In this document: positions 18,666 to 26,489 of the stretch, in pieces | Layout: the number at the start of each line of letters is the position of its first letter | How positions within the stretch are numbered: the stretch's first letter is position 1 | The notes under the pieces: model-generated | Told to the model about the DNA's origin: nothing | The model's input: the letters and a program-made list of their open reading frames with translations, nothing else | The model's database searches: none | From: an uncultured Desulfobulbaceae bacterium | GTDB lineage: Bacteria > Desulfobacterota > Desulfobulbia > Desulfobulbales > BM004 | Length of the DNA stretch: 50,841 bases | Reading direction: 5' to 3' | NCBI GenBank assembly: GCA_945787325.1 | Contig: CALZHP010000010.1 | Span: forward strand, 1-50,841 | Program-made: the position numbers and the translations under genes

Positions 18666-19514
18666 TTGAATTCACTCGAATCAATTGAGAAAATTGGGAT
18701 AATTGCCGGCGGTGGTCAATTTCCACGACTATTCGCCCGTGAAGTACAAAAATCAGGGCGCCAGGTTGTGATTATTGCTCACGAAGGAGAATCGTCTCCT
18801 GAGCTTGCTGAAGTGGCAGATTCTCTTTATTGGGTTAAACTTGGGCAATTGGGAAAGATTGTAAAGTATTTAAGGCAGGAGAGCGTTACAAAAGCTGTCC
18901 TGTTGGGTACTATCAGCAAAACAAATATATTTAAAGATGTCCGTCCTGATTTGAAGGGCCTTTCTCTCTGGAACAAGGTTGATTCTCGTCAGGATGATGC
19001 TCTTTTGCGGGCCGTAGCCGCTGAACTTGAGAAGGAAGGCATTACTGTGGCGGCATCAACTCTCTATTTAGAAGACATACTCTTTCCTAAAGGTATACTC
19101 ACCAAGACTAAACCAAGTTCTAACCAGTTGGAGGATATTAAGTTCGGATGGAAAATTGCCAGAGAAACAGGAGCTCTTGATATAGGTCAGTGCGTTGTAG
19201 TTCGCAATCGGACAGTGCTCGCTGTTGAGGCTATAGAAGGCACCGACGCTGCCATTAAGCGCGGAGGTTCCCTAGGAAAGGAAAAAGCCGTGGTAATCAA
19301 AGTAAAAAAACCCAACCAAGACATGCGTTTTGACTTACCAGCAGTTGGGTTGACAACCCTTGACAGTATGGCTGAGGTCAAAGCCGGCGTTCTTGCTGTT
19401 GAAGCCGGACACGCACTGCTCTTTGACCGGGAAAAGTTTATAACTGCGGCAAATAAAGCAAAAATTACTGTTATCGGCATAGAAGAACTTGCTGATGGCA
19501 GTCTGGCTTACTGA
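18666..19514 (+). CDS. lpxI: UDP-2,3-diacylglucosamine pyrophosphatase, LpxI type
   Basis: Hydrolyses UDP-2,3-diacylglucosamine to lipid X, the step done by LpxH in enterobacteria. The 282-residue protein has the LpxI pattern (former DUF1009): IGIIAGGGQFPRLFAREV near the start, the central LLRAVAAELEKEGITVA, and a C-terminal domain with QCVVVRNRTVLAVEAIEGTD, AVVIKVKKPNQDMRFDLPAVG and AGHALLFD. TTG at 18666 is the likely start, with AGGAAAAG nine bases before it. LpxI instead of LpxH is common in alpha- and deltaproteobacterial lineages. Confidence 0.95.
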   Translation: MNSLESIEKIGIIAGGGQFPRLFAREVQKSGRQVVIIAHEGESSPELAEVADSLYWVKLGQLGKIVKYLRQESVTKAVLLGTISKTNIFKDVRPDLKGLSLWNKVDSRQDDALLRAVAAELEKEGITVAASTLYLEDILFPKGILTKTKPSSNQLEDIKFGWKIARETGALDIGQCVVVRNRTVLAVEAIEGTDAAIKRGGSLGKEKAVVIKVKKPNQDMRFDLPAVGLTTLDSMAEVKAGVLAVEAGHALLFDREKFITAANKAKITVIGIEELADGSLAY

Positions 19515-19641
19515 AACACAGGTTGGATTAAGGAAAAAACCTGAAAGTAACACATTGATAGATAATGTATTTCGGTGTGGTACGGTTCTTTTGCTCTATG
19601 ATAGATAACAATCTACCTAATAATCCCTTACAGGTTTTACA

Positions 19642-20538
19642 ATGCAGGCTATGATCCTCGCTGCAGGCCTGGGTACAAGGCTGCAACCTTATTCAAACAT
19701 TCGCCCAAAACCTCTTTTCCCCATTCTAAATCAACCGCTTATTCTTTTAACAATTGAGTGTCTTCAAAAGGCAGGATTTGATAAAATAGTTATCAATACA
19801 CACCATCTCAGTAAACAAATTATTGAAACTGTACAGGATATTTCGGGTATCATTCTTCAGCAGGAGGAAGTAATTCTTGGCACCGGTGGCGGTCTTCGAA
19901 GAGCTTTTTCTAGTTTCAGTAAAGAACCAGTGCTTGTTGTAAATGCTGATATCTATCACGATATCGATTATGCCGTTATCTATTACCGTCACCAGAGGGA
20001 CAACCATTGTGTCTCTCTGGTGTTGCACGACTCCCCCCGCTACAATAATGTATCAATAAATGAAAATCAGCATATTACAAATTTTGGCTGCAATAACAAC
20101 AACTTGAACCTTCTTGCCTTTACCGGTATCCATGTCATTAACCCAGAGATCCTTACAATAATCTCTCCAGAAATCTACTCAAGCATTATTGAATGTTACC
20201 GGACCTTGATCAGAAGAGGAGAAACCGTTCAGGGTCTAGTATTAAATAATTTATACTGGACCGACATGGGTAGCCCTTCAGATTATCTTCATCTGCATGA
20301 AGGTTTGTTGAAAGGTAAAATACCGGCGTATCCATCTCTGAAGAAGGACGCAATGGAAGGGCCAAATTATATTGCAAAAGACGCGATAATAGGCGACAAA
20401 GTAGAAATGAATGACTGGGTATCCATCGGCAGCTTTGCCAATGTAGGATCTGGGACTGAACTTACAAGGGTAGTGGTTTGGGACGGTGCAACTCTTGCCC
20501 CAGGCTCTATACTTTCGGACACTATAGTTACCGGATAA
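19642..20538 (+). CDS. Sugar-1-phosphate nucleotidyltransferase, MurU-like with hexapeptide tail
   Basis: A 298-residue nucleotidyltransferase. The N-terminal Rossmann domain has the signature LAAGLGTRLQPYSN, the lysine in RPKPLFP, the metal-binding aspartate in VVNADIYHD, and the late WTDMGSPSDY motif. A C-terminal extension of about 60 residues forms hexapeptide repeats (IAKDAIIGDKVEMNDWVSIG). Pseudomonas MurU, which makes UDP-MurNAc from MurNAc-1-phosphate, has the same first domain but lacks such a tail, so a GDP-mannose- or UDP-GlcNAc-type activity is also possible. The stop is 3 bp from an AmgK-like kinase gene, the arrangement seen for murU/amgK. Confidence 0.8.
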   Translation: MQAMILAAGLGTRLQPYSNIRPKPLFPILNQPLILLTIECLQKAGFDKIVINTHHLSKQIIETVQDISGIILQQEEVILGTGGGLRRAFSSFSKEPVLVVNADIYHDIDYAVIYYRHQRDNHCVSLVLHDSPRYNNVSINENQHITNFGCNNNNLNLLAFTGIHVINPEILTIISPEIYSSIIECYRTLIRRGETVQGLVLNNLYWTDMGSPSDYLHLHEGLLKGKIPAYPSLKKDAMEGPNYIAKDAIIGDKVEMNDWVSIGSFANVGSGTELTRVVVWDGATLAPGSILSDTIVTG

Positions 20539-20541
20539 CTT

Positions 20542-21576
20542 ATGGACATCTCCTCACAAGAATTACCCCATGCTATCCTTACCAGACTCAAAGCAAGAAA
20601 AGTCTTACCAGGAAAAGACTCCAAAATAACCAGACTCTCCGGTGATGGGTCAGACCGTTCTTTTTTCAGAATCAACTTTGGCAACAGTTCATTGATGGCG
20701 GTTTTCCCATCTTCGGCCTCAGCCCCAGACAAGGCTCTAGCCGAAGCCTCTTCCTCTTTCAATATTGGTATTCACCTTTACAATAAAGGTGTACCTGTTC
20801 CACAGGTTATTGACTTTGACGAAACAGACGGCCTCCTTGTTTTTGAGGACCTCGGAGATACTCTCCTTCAAGACCTTGCTGTAAAGCACACCGATAAAGA
20901 AAAACTCAGACAGTTTTACAGTGAAACCATCACTCAACTCATCCACATGCAGTTCGCCGGGAGAGAAGAGTTTAATACCGACTGGTGTCATGATACTCCC
21001 AAGTATGACAGTAAGCTTATGATTACCAGGGAATCTGGTTACTTTTTGAACAGTTTCTGCATTGGCTACCTAGGCCTGAGAGACTTTTCACCAGAATTGA
21101 CAAGTGAGTTTAAAAAACTCGCCGGAAACGCATCATCCCAACCATCAGACTACTTTTTACACCGTGACTTTCAGTCCAGAAATGTGATGATTAAGGACGA
21201 TAGAGTCAGGTTTATTGATTTCCAGGGAGGTAGGTTAGGACCCCTCGGATATGATCTTGCTTCTTTACTGCTGGACCCTTACGCGGAGCTCGACAACTTA
21301 ATACGTGAAGAATTGTTCGACCAGTATCTTAACCTTTTAGAATCTTATGGTGTTAATAAAGAAGCTTTTCTGCAGGGATATTATCCACTGTCCCTGCAAA
21401 GAAGTCTGCAAATTATAGGCGCATTCGCATTTCTTTCCCAAGTAAAGAAAAATATATATTTCAGAACATATATCAAGCCTGCTGTCATATCACTAAATGC
21501 TCTTCTTGCAAAACCTTCAGGAGAAGACTATCCTTGTCTTCGCAAGCTCTCCGTAAAATGCCTCAGCCTTATATGA
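20542..21576 (+). CDS. AmgK-like sugar kinase, aminoglycoside-phosphotransferase fold
   Basis: A 344-residue kinase of the APH/choline-kinase fold. Visible motifs: a glycine-rich start (LSGDGSDRSFFRI), the catalytic loop HRDFQSRNVM (about 207-216), the metal motif FIDFQGG, then RLGPLGYDLASLLLDPY. This layout matches AmgK, the anomeric kinase for MurNAc and GlcNAc in the Pseudomonas cell-wall recycling route. Tight spacing to the MurU-like gene (3 bp) supports a shared pathway. Antibiotic modification is unlikely in this context. Another cytoplasmic sugar kinase role remains possible. Confidence 0.78.
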   Translation: MDISSQELPHAILTRLKARKVLPGKDSKITRLSGDGSDRSFFRINFGNSSLMAVFPSSASAPDKALAEASSSFNIGIHLYNKGVPVPQVIDFDETDGLLVFEDLGDTLLQDLAVKHTDKEKLRQFYSETITQLIHMQFAGREEFNTDWCHDTPKYDSKLMITRESGYFLNSFCIGYLGLRDFSPELTSEFKKLAGNASSQPSDYFLHRDFQSRNVMIKDDRVRFIDFQGGRLGPLGYDLASLLLDPYAELDNLIREELFDQYLNLLESYGVNKEAFLQGYYPLSLQRSLQIIGAFAFLSQVKKNIYFRTYIKPAVISLNALLAKPSGEDYPCLRKLSVKCLSLI

Positions 21577-21637
21577 CAGATACCAAGGGCATAAGCAACG
21601 TATTATAATCTCAAGTATAACTTACTTAATACTGGAT

Positions 21638-22990
21638 ATGTCCTCCCCTGATAACAAGACAGAACAGCCCTGCTCCATTGTCGCCCTAATCGGCAGACCC
21701 AATGTCGGGAAATCGACATTATTTAACAGGATCACAAAGTCACGTAAGGCCATAGTTGATCCAACTCCCGGCGTCACAAGGGACCGTCAGTATGAACGGG
21801 TTACTTGGGGAGCCCGGCAGTTCATGCTTGTCGATACCGGTGGCATAGACAGTTCGCCTGACGATACCATGGTCGGTCATATTCTTGAGCAAACCATGGC
21901 GGCAATCCAAGAAGCAGATGTTATTATTACACTTTTTGATGGCAGGGAAGGCGTTACACCTGCAGATCTCGAAATAGCAGACCTGCTACGTAAAACAGAC
22001 AAGCCCACATACTATGTTGTAAATAAGATAGACGGCCCTGAGCTTGAAGCAACACTGCTGCCGCAGTTTTATGAATTGGGAGTTGATAAGCTCTGGCCGG
22101 TTGCTGCTGAACATGGCTACGGTTTTAGCTCTTTGATGGATGCGCTTGTCACCAGTTTGCGTCAAACAGCTCTCATTGCCCAATATCCAACAGATACCAT
22201 ACGAATAGCTTTTTTCGGAAGACCCAATGTTGGCAAATCTTCACTTATCAACCGGATGCTGGGCGAGGAAAGAATGGTTGTCTCCGAAATTGCCGGAACC
22301 ACACGTGATTCGGTAGATACATTGCTAACAAGAAAAAACAGAAATTACCTGTTGATTGATACTGCCGGTATCAGGCGGAAAGGTAAAGTCACCAATAAAT
22401 TGGAAAAATTCAGTATCATTCGCGCCCTGGCTTCATTGGAACGCTGTGATGTGGCTCTCCTTCTTATTGATGCTGATGAGGGGATCACCGAACAGGACAC
22501 GAAAGTAATCGGTTATAGCCAGGATCAGGGGCGTGCATGTATCCTTATTGTCAATAAATGGGACCTTGTTAAAGGAGATAAAAAACGCCAGAAGCATATC
22601 CTTTCCGAGGTCGAGAGAGCAACCACCTTCATAGGGTTTGCCCCTGTGCTCACCGTTTCGGCACTCAAAGGCTCTGGAGTTAATAAAATATTCCCCGAGG
22701 TAGAAAATGTATACAAACAATTCGGTCAATCATTTGCAACTAATCGGATTAACCGGCTGCTGCAGGAGGCGGTTGAAGCGCACCCACCAGCAATACATCG
22801 AGGAAAAAGAATAAAAATGTACTACACAACCCAGATAGGAAAGAAACCACCAACTTTTGCCATTGTGACAAATTTTCCAAAAGGAGTGCATTTCTCATAT
22901 CACCGCTACCTATTGAACCGTTACCGGGAAGGACTGGGCTTGAATAAGATACCGGTAAGAATTGTTTTCAGGGAAAGAAAAAGAAGATAA
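21638..22990 (+). CDS. der: Ribosome-assembly GTPase Der (EngA)
   Basis: Tandem-GTPase protein required for maturation of the 50S ribosomal subunit. Two G domains each show a P-loop (GRPNVGKST near residue 17, GRPNVGKSS near 194), switch II (DTGG, DTAG) and base-recognition motifs (NKID, NKWD). The C-terminal KH-like domain contains PTFAIVTNFPKGVHFSYHRYLLNRYRE. At 450 residues it is full length. A 14-residue N-terminal tail precedes the usual start. It follows the AmgK-like gene by 61 bp. Confidence 0.97.
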   Translation: MSSPDNKTEQPCSIVALIGRPNVGKSTLFNRITKSRKAIVDPTPGVTRDRQYERVTWGARQFMLVDTGGIDSSPDDTMVGHILEQTMAAIQEADVIITLFDGREGVTPADLEIADLLRKTDKPTYYVVNKIDGPELEATLLPQFYELGVDKLWPVAAEHGYGFSSLMDALVTSLRQTALIAQYPTDTIRIAFFGRPNVGKSSLINRMLGEERMVVSEIAGTTRDSVDTLLTRKNRNYLLIDTAGIRRKGKVTNKLEKFSIIRALASLERCDVALLLIDADEGITEQDTKVIGYSQDQGRACILIVNKWDLVKGDKKRQKHILSEVERATTFIGFAPVLTVSALKGSGVNKIFPEVENVYKQFGQSFATNRINRLLQEAVEAHPPAIHRGKRIKMYYTTQIGKKPPTFAIVTNFPKGVHFSYHRYLLNRYREGLGLNKIPVRIVFRERKRR

Positions 22991-23007
22991 GAGGTTGTCC
23001 CGAAACC

Positions 23008-23391
23008 TTAAGGCTCCCTCAAAGTGTTATTGCGAAGCAGATGCTCAAGCTGAGATTCCTGAAAAGGTGTGAGGTGACCGAATTGAATTCCCCTTTTTCT
23101 CATCATTAATTTACTGGAAGATGATTCGTTCTTAAACTCTCTATCTGATATATTTCGTACACTGATATTTTCCAGGTAAAAATTATCACCACTCAGTATG
23201 CCAAGTTCCATGTATTCTTCCAGAAGTTTTTTGCTTTCAATAAAGTAACGAAACGCAAGACCGCCCTTGCTGATATCAACAATATGGCATAACTCCGTGG
23301 CATCAGGACCAAGCACTACAAATGTCCGATCTTTTACCAGGTACCTTTTATGCTTTCGTTTTTCTTTAAATACTACATCTTCAGTATCCAA
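23008..23391 (-). CDS. PilZ-domain protein
   Basis: A 127-residue single-domain PilZ protein, a likely c-di-GMP receptor. The binding motifs are seen as KRKHKRYLVK (RXXXR region) near the start and DISKGGLAF about 35 residues later. GGGAGGGTCCA lies directly before an in-frame TTG at 23391, which I prefer over the ATG at 23409 that has no ribosome site. It is convergent with der (17-bp gap) and 90 bp downstream of a second PilZ gene that looks like a paralogue. Confidence 0.85.
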   Translation of the reverse strand: MDTEDVVFKEKRKHKRYLVKDRTFVVLGPDATELCHIVDISKGGLAFRYFIESKKLLEEYMELGILSGDNFYLENISVRNISDREFKNESSSSKLMMRKRGIQFGHLTPFQESQLEHLLRNNTLREP

Positions 23392-23481
23392 TGGACCCTC
23401 CCGGTACATTCATTAAACTGCAAATCAAACTGGTATTAGGGGACTTTGAATTCCGGAATTGAATTGGCTTATACTCTATGG

Positions 23482-23844
23482 TCAATCAAGAGCATTAACA
23501 CTGATAAACTGCTCCAGCTGAGACTTCTGGTTGGATGTCAGCTCACCGAACTCTATCCCGTAGCGGTGAACATTTAAGGAACTACTGGCGATTTGCTGGT
23601 CAGAAACCGGACGCAATAAAACATTGTCCAGCTTGAAACCATCATTATTATATAATCTGCCGGCTACAAAATCTCTGTCGCTCCACTCTTTATCATTTAG
23701 TTGGCAACATGAAAGACCACCCATGCTGATATCGGTTATTTCTCCAGGTCTGGTACAATTGGGGTTTTCTAGAAAAAAAGTGCCATATTTGACAAGAAAT
23801 CGCTTAAATTTTCTTCGCTCCCCGGTTTCCTGCTGTTTTGACAT
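23482..23844 (-). CDS. PilZ-domain protein
   Basis: A 120-residue stand-alone PilZ protein with ERRKFKRFLVK (RXXXR) near residue 10 and the DISMGGLSC motif near residue 43. It shares the plan of the next gene (basic N-terminus, DIS-GGL core, a C-terminal RYGIEFGELTSNQKSQLEQFI that matches RGIQFGHLTPFQESQLEHLL), so the pair probably arose by duplication. GGAGGAATGTC precedes the ATG. A target cannot be inferred; the diguanylate cyclase at 8.5-9.4 kb is a possible c-di-GMP source. Confidence 0.9.
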   Translation of the reverse strand: MSKQQETGERRKFKRFLVKYGTFFLENPNCTRPGEITDISMGGLSCCQLNDKEWSDRDFVAGRLYNNDGFKLDNVLLRPVSDQQIASSSLNVHRYGIEFGELTSNQKSQLEQFISVNALD

Positions 23845-24116
23845 GACATTCCTCCGAAAATATATGAAGCGGTTACTTTGTCATCAAGCCCTCAACTTAT
23901 TTAATAAAGCTGGTTGGTTTTGCTTACAATGTTTAATAGGGGTTGTCAAGGTACAATAGATTAAAGCTTCATGTTAATATTACTAATGAAAAGTGTGGCT
24001 TAATGTATACATTTCATTTTATGTAGAGAATAATAATGCTCTGTCCAATACTTGCCACTAAAGCAGGGCCTCTTTTTTTCATTATTAACTAATTACTTCC
24101 ATACTCCACTTTATTT

Positions 24117-26063
24117 TCATGTAACCGGTACCGTAAAAGACGAAAGTGCCTTAGAACCTCCTGTAGCTTTTCTCATAAAATCAAGCCATATTGGAGCCGC
24201 AATCTTTCCACCGGTGTTACCGCTTCCCAGTGTTTTTTTTCTGTCGTAGCCAACCCACACTCCAGTCACTATGTCAGGAGTATAGCCAATAAACCAGGCA
24301 TCGACGTTTTCATCCGTTGTACCTGTCTTTCCTGCAGCAGGAACACGTAGCCCTCTTGCAGACCTGCCTGTGCCACTTTCAATGACCCCCTGAAGCATTA
24401 AGGTGATCTGAAAGGAGGTTCGTTTATCAAGAACCTGCTCCGACCTGGAACCGTTAATTTCAAGAACATTTCCATCTCGGTCCACAATTTTTTCAATAAA
24501 ATATGGTGTAGTATATTTTCCGTTATTCCCAAATGCAGAGTAAGCGGAGGTCAATTCGAGCAGCGATACTTCCGATGAGCCCAGTGCGAGGGACAGATTA
24601 CTTTTTAAAGGAGACTGAATGCCAAGTTTTCGCGCCAAATTGATTACAGATGAAGTACCTACATCCTGCATCAGTTTAATTGATACAATATTACGCGACT
24701 CTATCAGGCCGGTGCGAACAGTGGTGGGTCCGAGAAATTTACCATCAAAATTCTTTGGCTCCCAAAGTTTATTTCGACCGTTGCCTTTCAATGATATCGG
24801 CGAGTCAACCACAAGTGATGCAGGCGTATAACCTTTTTCCAGGGCCGCAGCATATAATATGGGTTTAAATGCTGAACCCGGTTGCCTTCGTGCCTGTACG
24901 GCTCGATCAAACTGGCTGTCGGCATAACTCACACCTCCGACTATAGCTTTTATACTGCCGTTTTTAATATCCAGGGAAACCAGCCCCGCTTGGGGCGCCT
25001 CAAAAGTATCCGTACCAGGTTTCCTTTTAAGTTTCTTGGGAAAAAGCCATGAGATTACTCCACTCACTGACTTGGCTGCCTCTCTCTGAAGAGCCTCATC
25101 CATAGTCGTGTGAATAACCAAGCCGCCGTTGGTAAGGATATCTCGCCCGTATTTACTCGAAACATAGTTGCGGACTAATTGGGAAAAATACTTGGAGCCG
25201 TTTTCTTTCCTTCTGTGATCTATTAGATCCAACTTCTTATTAAAAGCCCTACGAGCAGCAGTGGGAGTTATATATCCTTCTTCCGCCATTCTGTTCAATA
25301 CATAGGCCTGTCTTTTCCTTGCAAGTTCAATATTTTTCAGAGGAGAATACCTGCTTGGCGCCTTGGGGAGCCCGGCAAGAAGTGAAATTTCGGCAAGGCT
25401 CAATTCCCCGACGTGTTTACCAAAATATGCCCGAGCCGCTGCTTCAACACCATAAGCGCCCTCCCCGAGATAAATCTGATTGAGGTAAATGTGCAGGATT
25501 TCATCTTTTTGAAGTACAGAATCTAACCGGTATGCAAAGACGGCTTCCTTTATTTTACGGGAGTATAGTTTCTTGCGTGACAACAAAAGAGATCTGGTGA
25601 CCTGCTGGGTGATAGTACTGCCCCCTTGGGCCCTTTCCCCCACCCTGACATTATGAACGAATGCTCGCAGTACAGACCAGAAATCCACTCCACTATGTTG
25701 GTAAAAGCGGTCATCCTCCGCTGCTACAAACGCTTTTGGGAGAAGTTCCGGCATGCTGCTCAATGGTACTACTGAACGGTTTTCAGAAAAAACACGATCA
25801 ACTTCACTTCCGTTGCTGTCTAGTATTCGGGAAGCAACCGGGGGTCGGTACCAGTCCAAGGAGCTTATATTCGGAACGTCAAGAGTTACAAAAATAATGA
25901 GCACGCTACTGACAAATATACTGAGCAGAAAGCTGATAATAAAAAGAAAACCGATGCAATGTTTATGTGTAAAAACTTTAGCCTTCTTGCCACTGAAACT
26001 GGAACTGCCTCTTTTGTTTGAAGATCGGTGTCTGGCTAATAATGGTAAACTAGAAATGTTCAC
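24117..26063 (-). CDS. Class A penicillin-binding protein (PBP1A/1B-like)
   Basis: Bifunctional peptidoglycan synthase of 648 residues, anchored in the inner membrane with its catalytic domains in the periplasm. A single membrane segment spans about 37-60. The GT51 glycosyltransferase has E116 in AAEDDRFYQH and GGSTITQQ at 147-154. The transpeptidase has SAFK (S397, K400), SRN (456-458) and a KTG box near 568 (AAGKTGTT). The length is shorter than E. coli PBP1A and lacks its large inserted domain. The start appears to be GTG with a weak ribosome site; no other start precedes the membrane helix. It stands alone between the PilZ genes and the divergent mutL. Confidence 0.94.
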   Translation of the reverse strand: MNISSLPLLARHRSSNKRGSSSFSGKKAKVFTHKHCIGFLFIISFLLSIFVSSVLIIFVTLDVPNISSLDWYRPPVASRILDSNGSEVDRVFSENRSVVPLSSMPELLPKAFVAAEDDRFYQHSGVDFWSVLRAFVHNVRVGERAQGGSTITQQVTRSLLLSRKKLYSRKIKEAVFAYRLDSVLQKDEILHIYLNQIYLGEGAYGVEAAARAYFGKHVGELSLAEISLLAGLPKAPSRYSPLKNIELARKRQAYVLNRMAEEGYITPTAARRAFNKKLDLIDHRRKENGSKYFSQLVRNYVSSKYGRDILTNGGLVIHTTMDEALQREAAKSVSGVISWLFPKKLKRKPGTDTFEAPQAGLVSLDIKNGSIKAIVGGVSYADSQFDRAVQARRQPGSAFKPILYAAALEKGYTPASLVVDSPISLKGNGRNKLWEPKNFDGKFLGPTTVRTGLIESRNIVSIKLMQDVGTSSVINLARKLGIQSPLKSNLSLALGSSEVSLLELTSAYSAFGNNGKYTTPYFIEKIVDRDGNVLEINGSRSEQVLDKRTSFQITLMLQGVIESGTGRSARGLRVPAAGKTGTTDENVDAWFIGYTPDIVTGVWVGYDRKKTLGSGNTGGKIAAPIWLDFMRKATGGSKALSSFTVPVT

Positions 26064-26489
26064 TTGATATTACAGTCTGGTTTATTGTTGAAGAACTTTG
26101 TCAGTTAACAGGAAGTTACCTTGCTCGCATGTCTTAGAAAATTCATAAAAACATACATTTAAGAATGAATAACAATTTACCCTTTATTGTATTTCCCAGG
26201 ATTATTCTCATTTGCTCCATATAATACCAAAATACAGTAATATGATTTGCCTAATCGTTTGTACCCTGACAGACTTCAATATTCAAGGATATATTGCTAA
26301 TTCGCCAATCTGGCAATATTGTTTTAAAGTATAAAATATATATAATACTAAGAATGTATACGTAAAATTTTCGCATCTGGATGCAGACTTTTGCTCTGTC
26401 TGTTATTATTTTTTTCCAACAAGCCTGGTGACGGTATAATTAACAGGTCTTAACTGTTTAAAGAATAACAAATAAATATCGGAATCATT
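26064..26489. other. Divergent intergenic region PBP / mutL
   Basis: 426 bp, strongly AT-rich. It holds a small inverted repeat (ATATTGC 26291-26297 with GCAATAT 26313-26319) beside a run of TATA-like sequence (about 26330-26350) that could serve as a -10 region toward mutL. No coding frame with a ribosome site is visible. Confidence 0.4.

Noticed and set aside
20542-21576. Aminoglycoside resistance gene.
   Set aside because: The fold is shared, but the LGP-YDL pattern and the adjacent nucleotidyltransferase point to a sugar kinase role.
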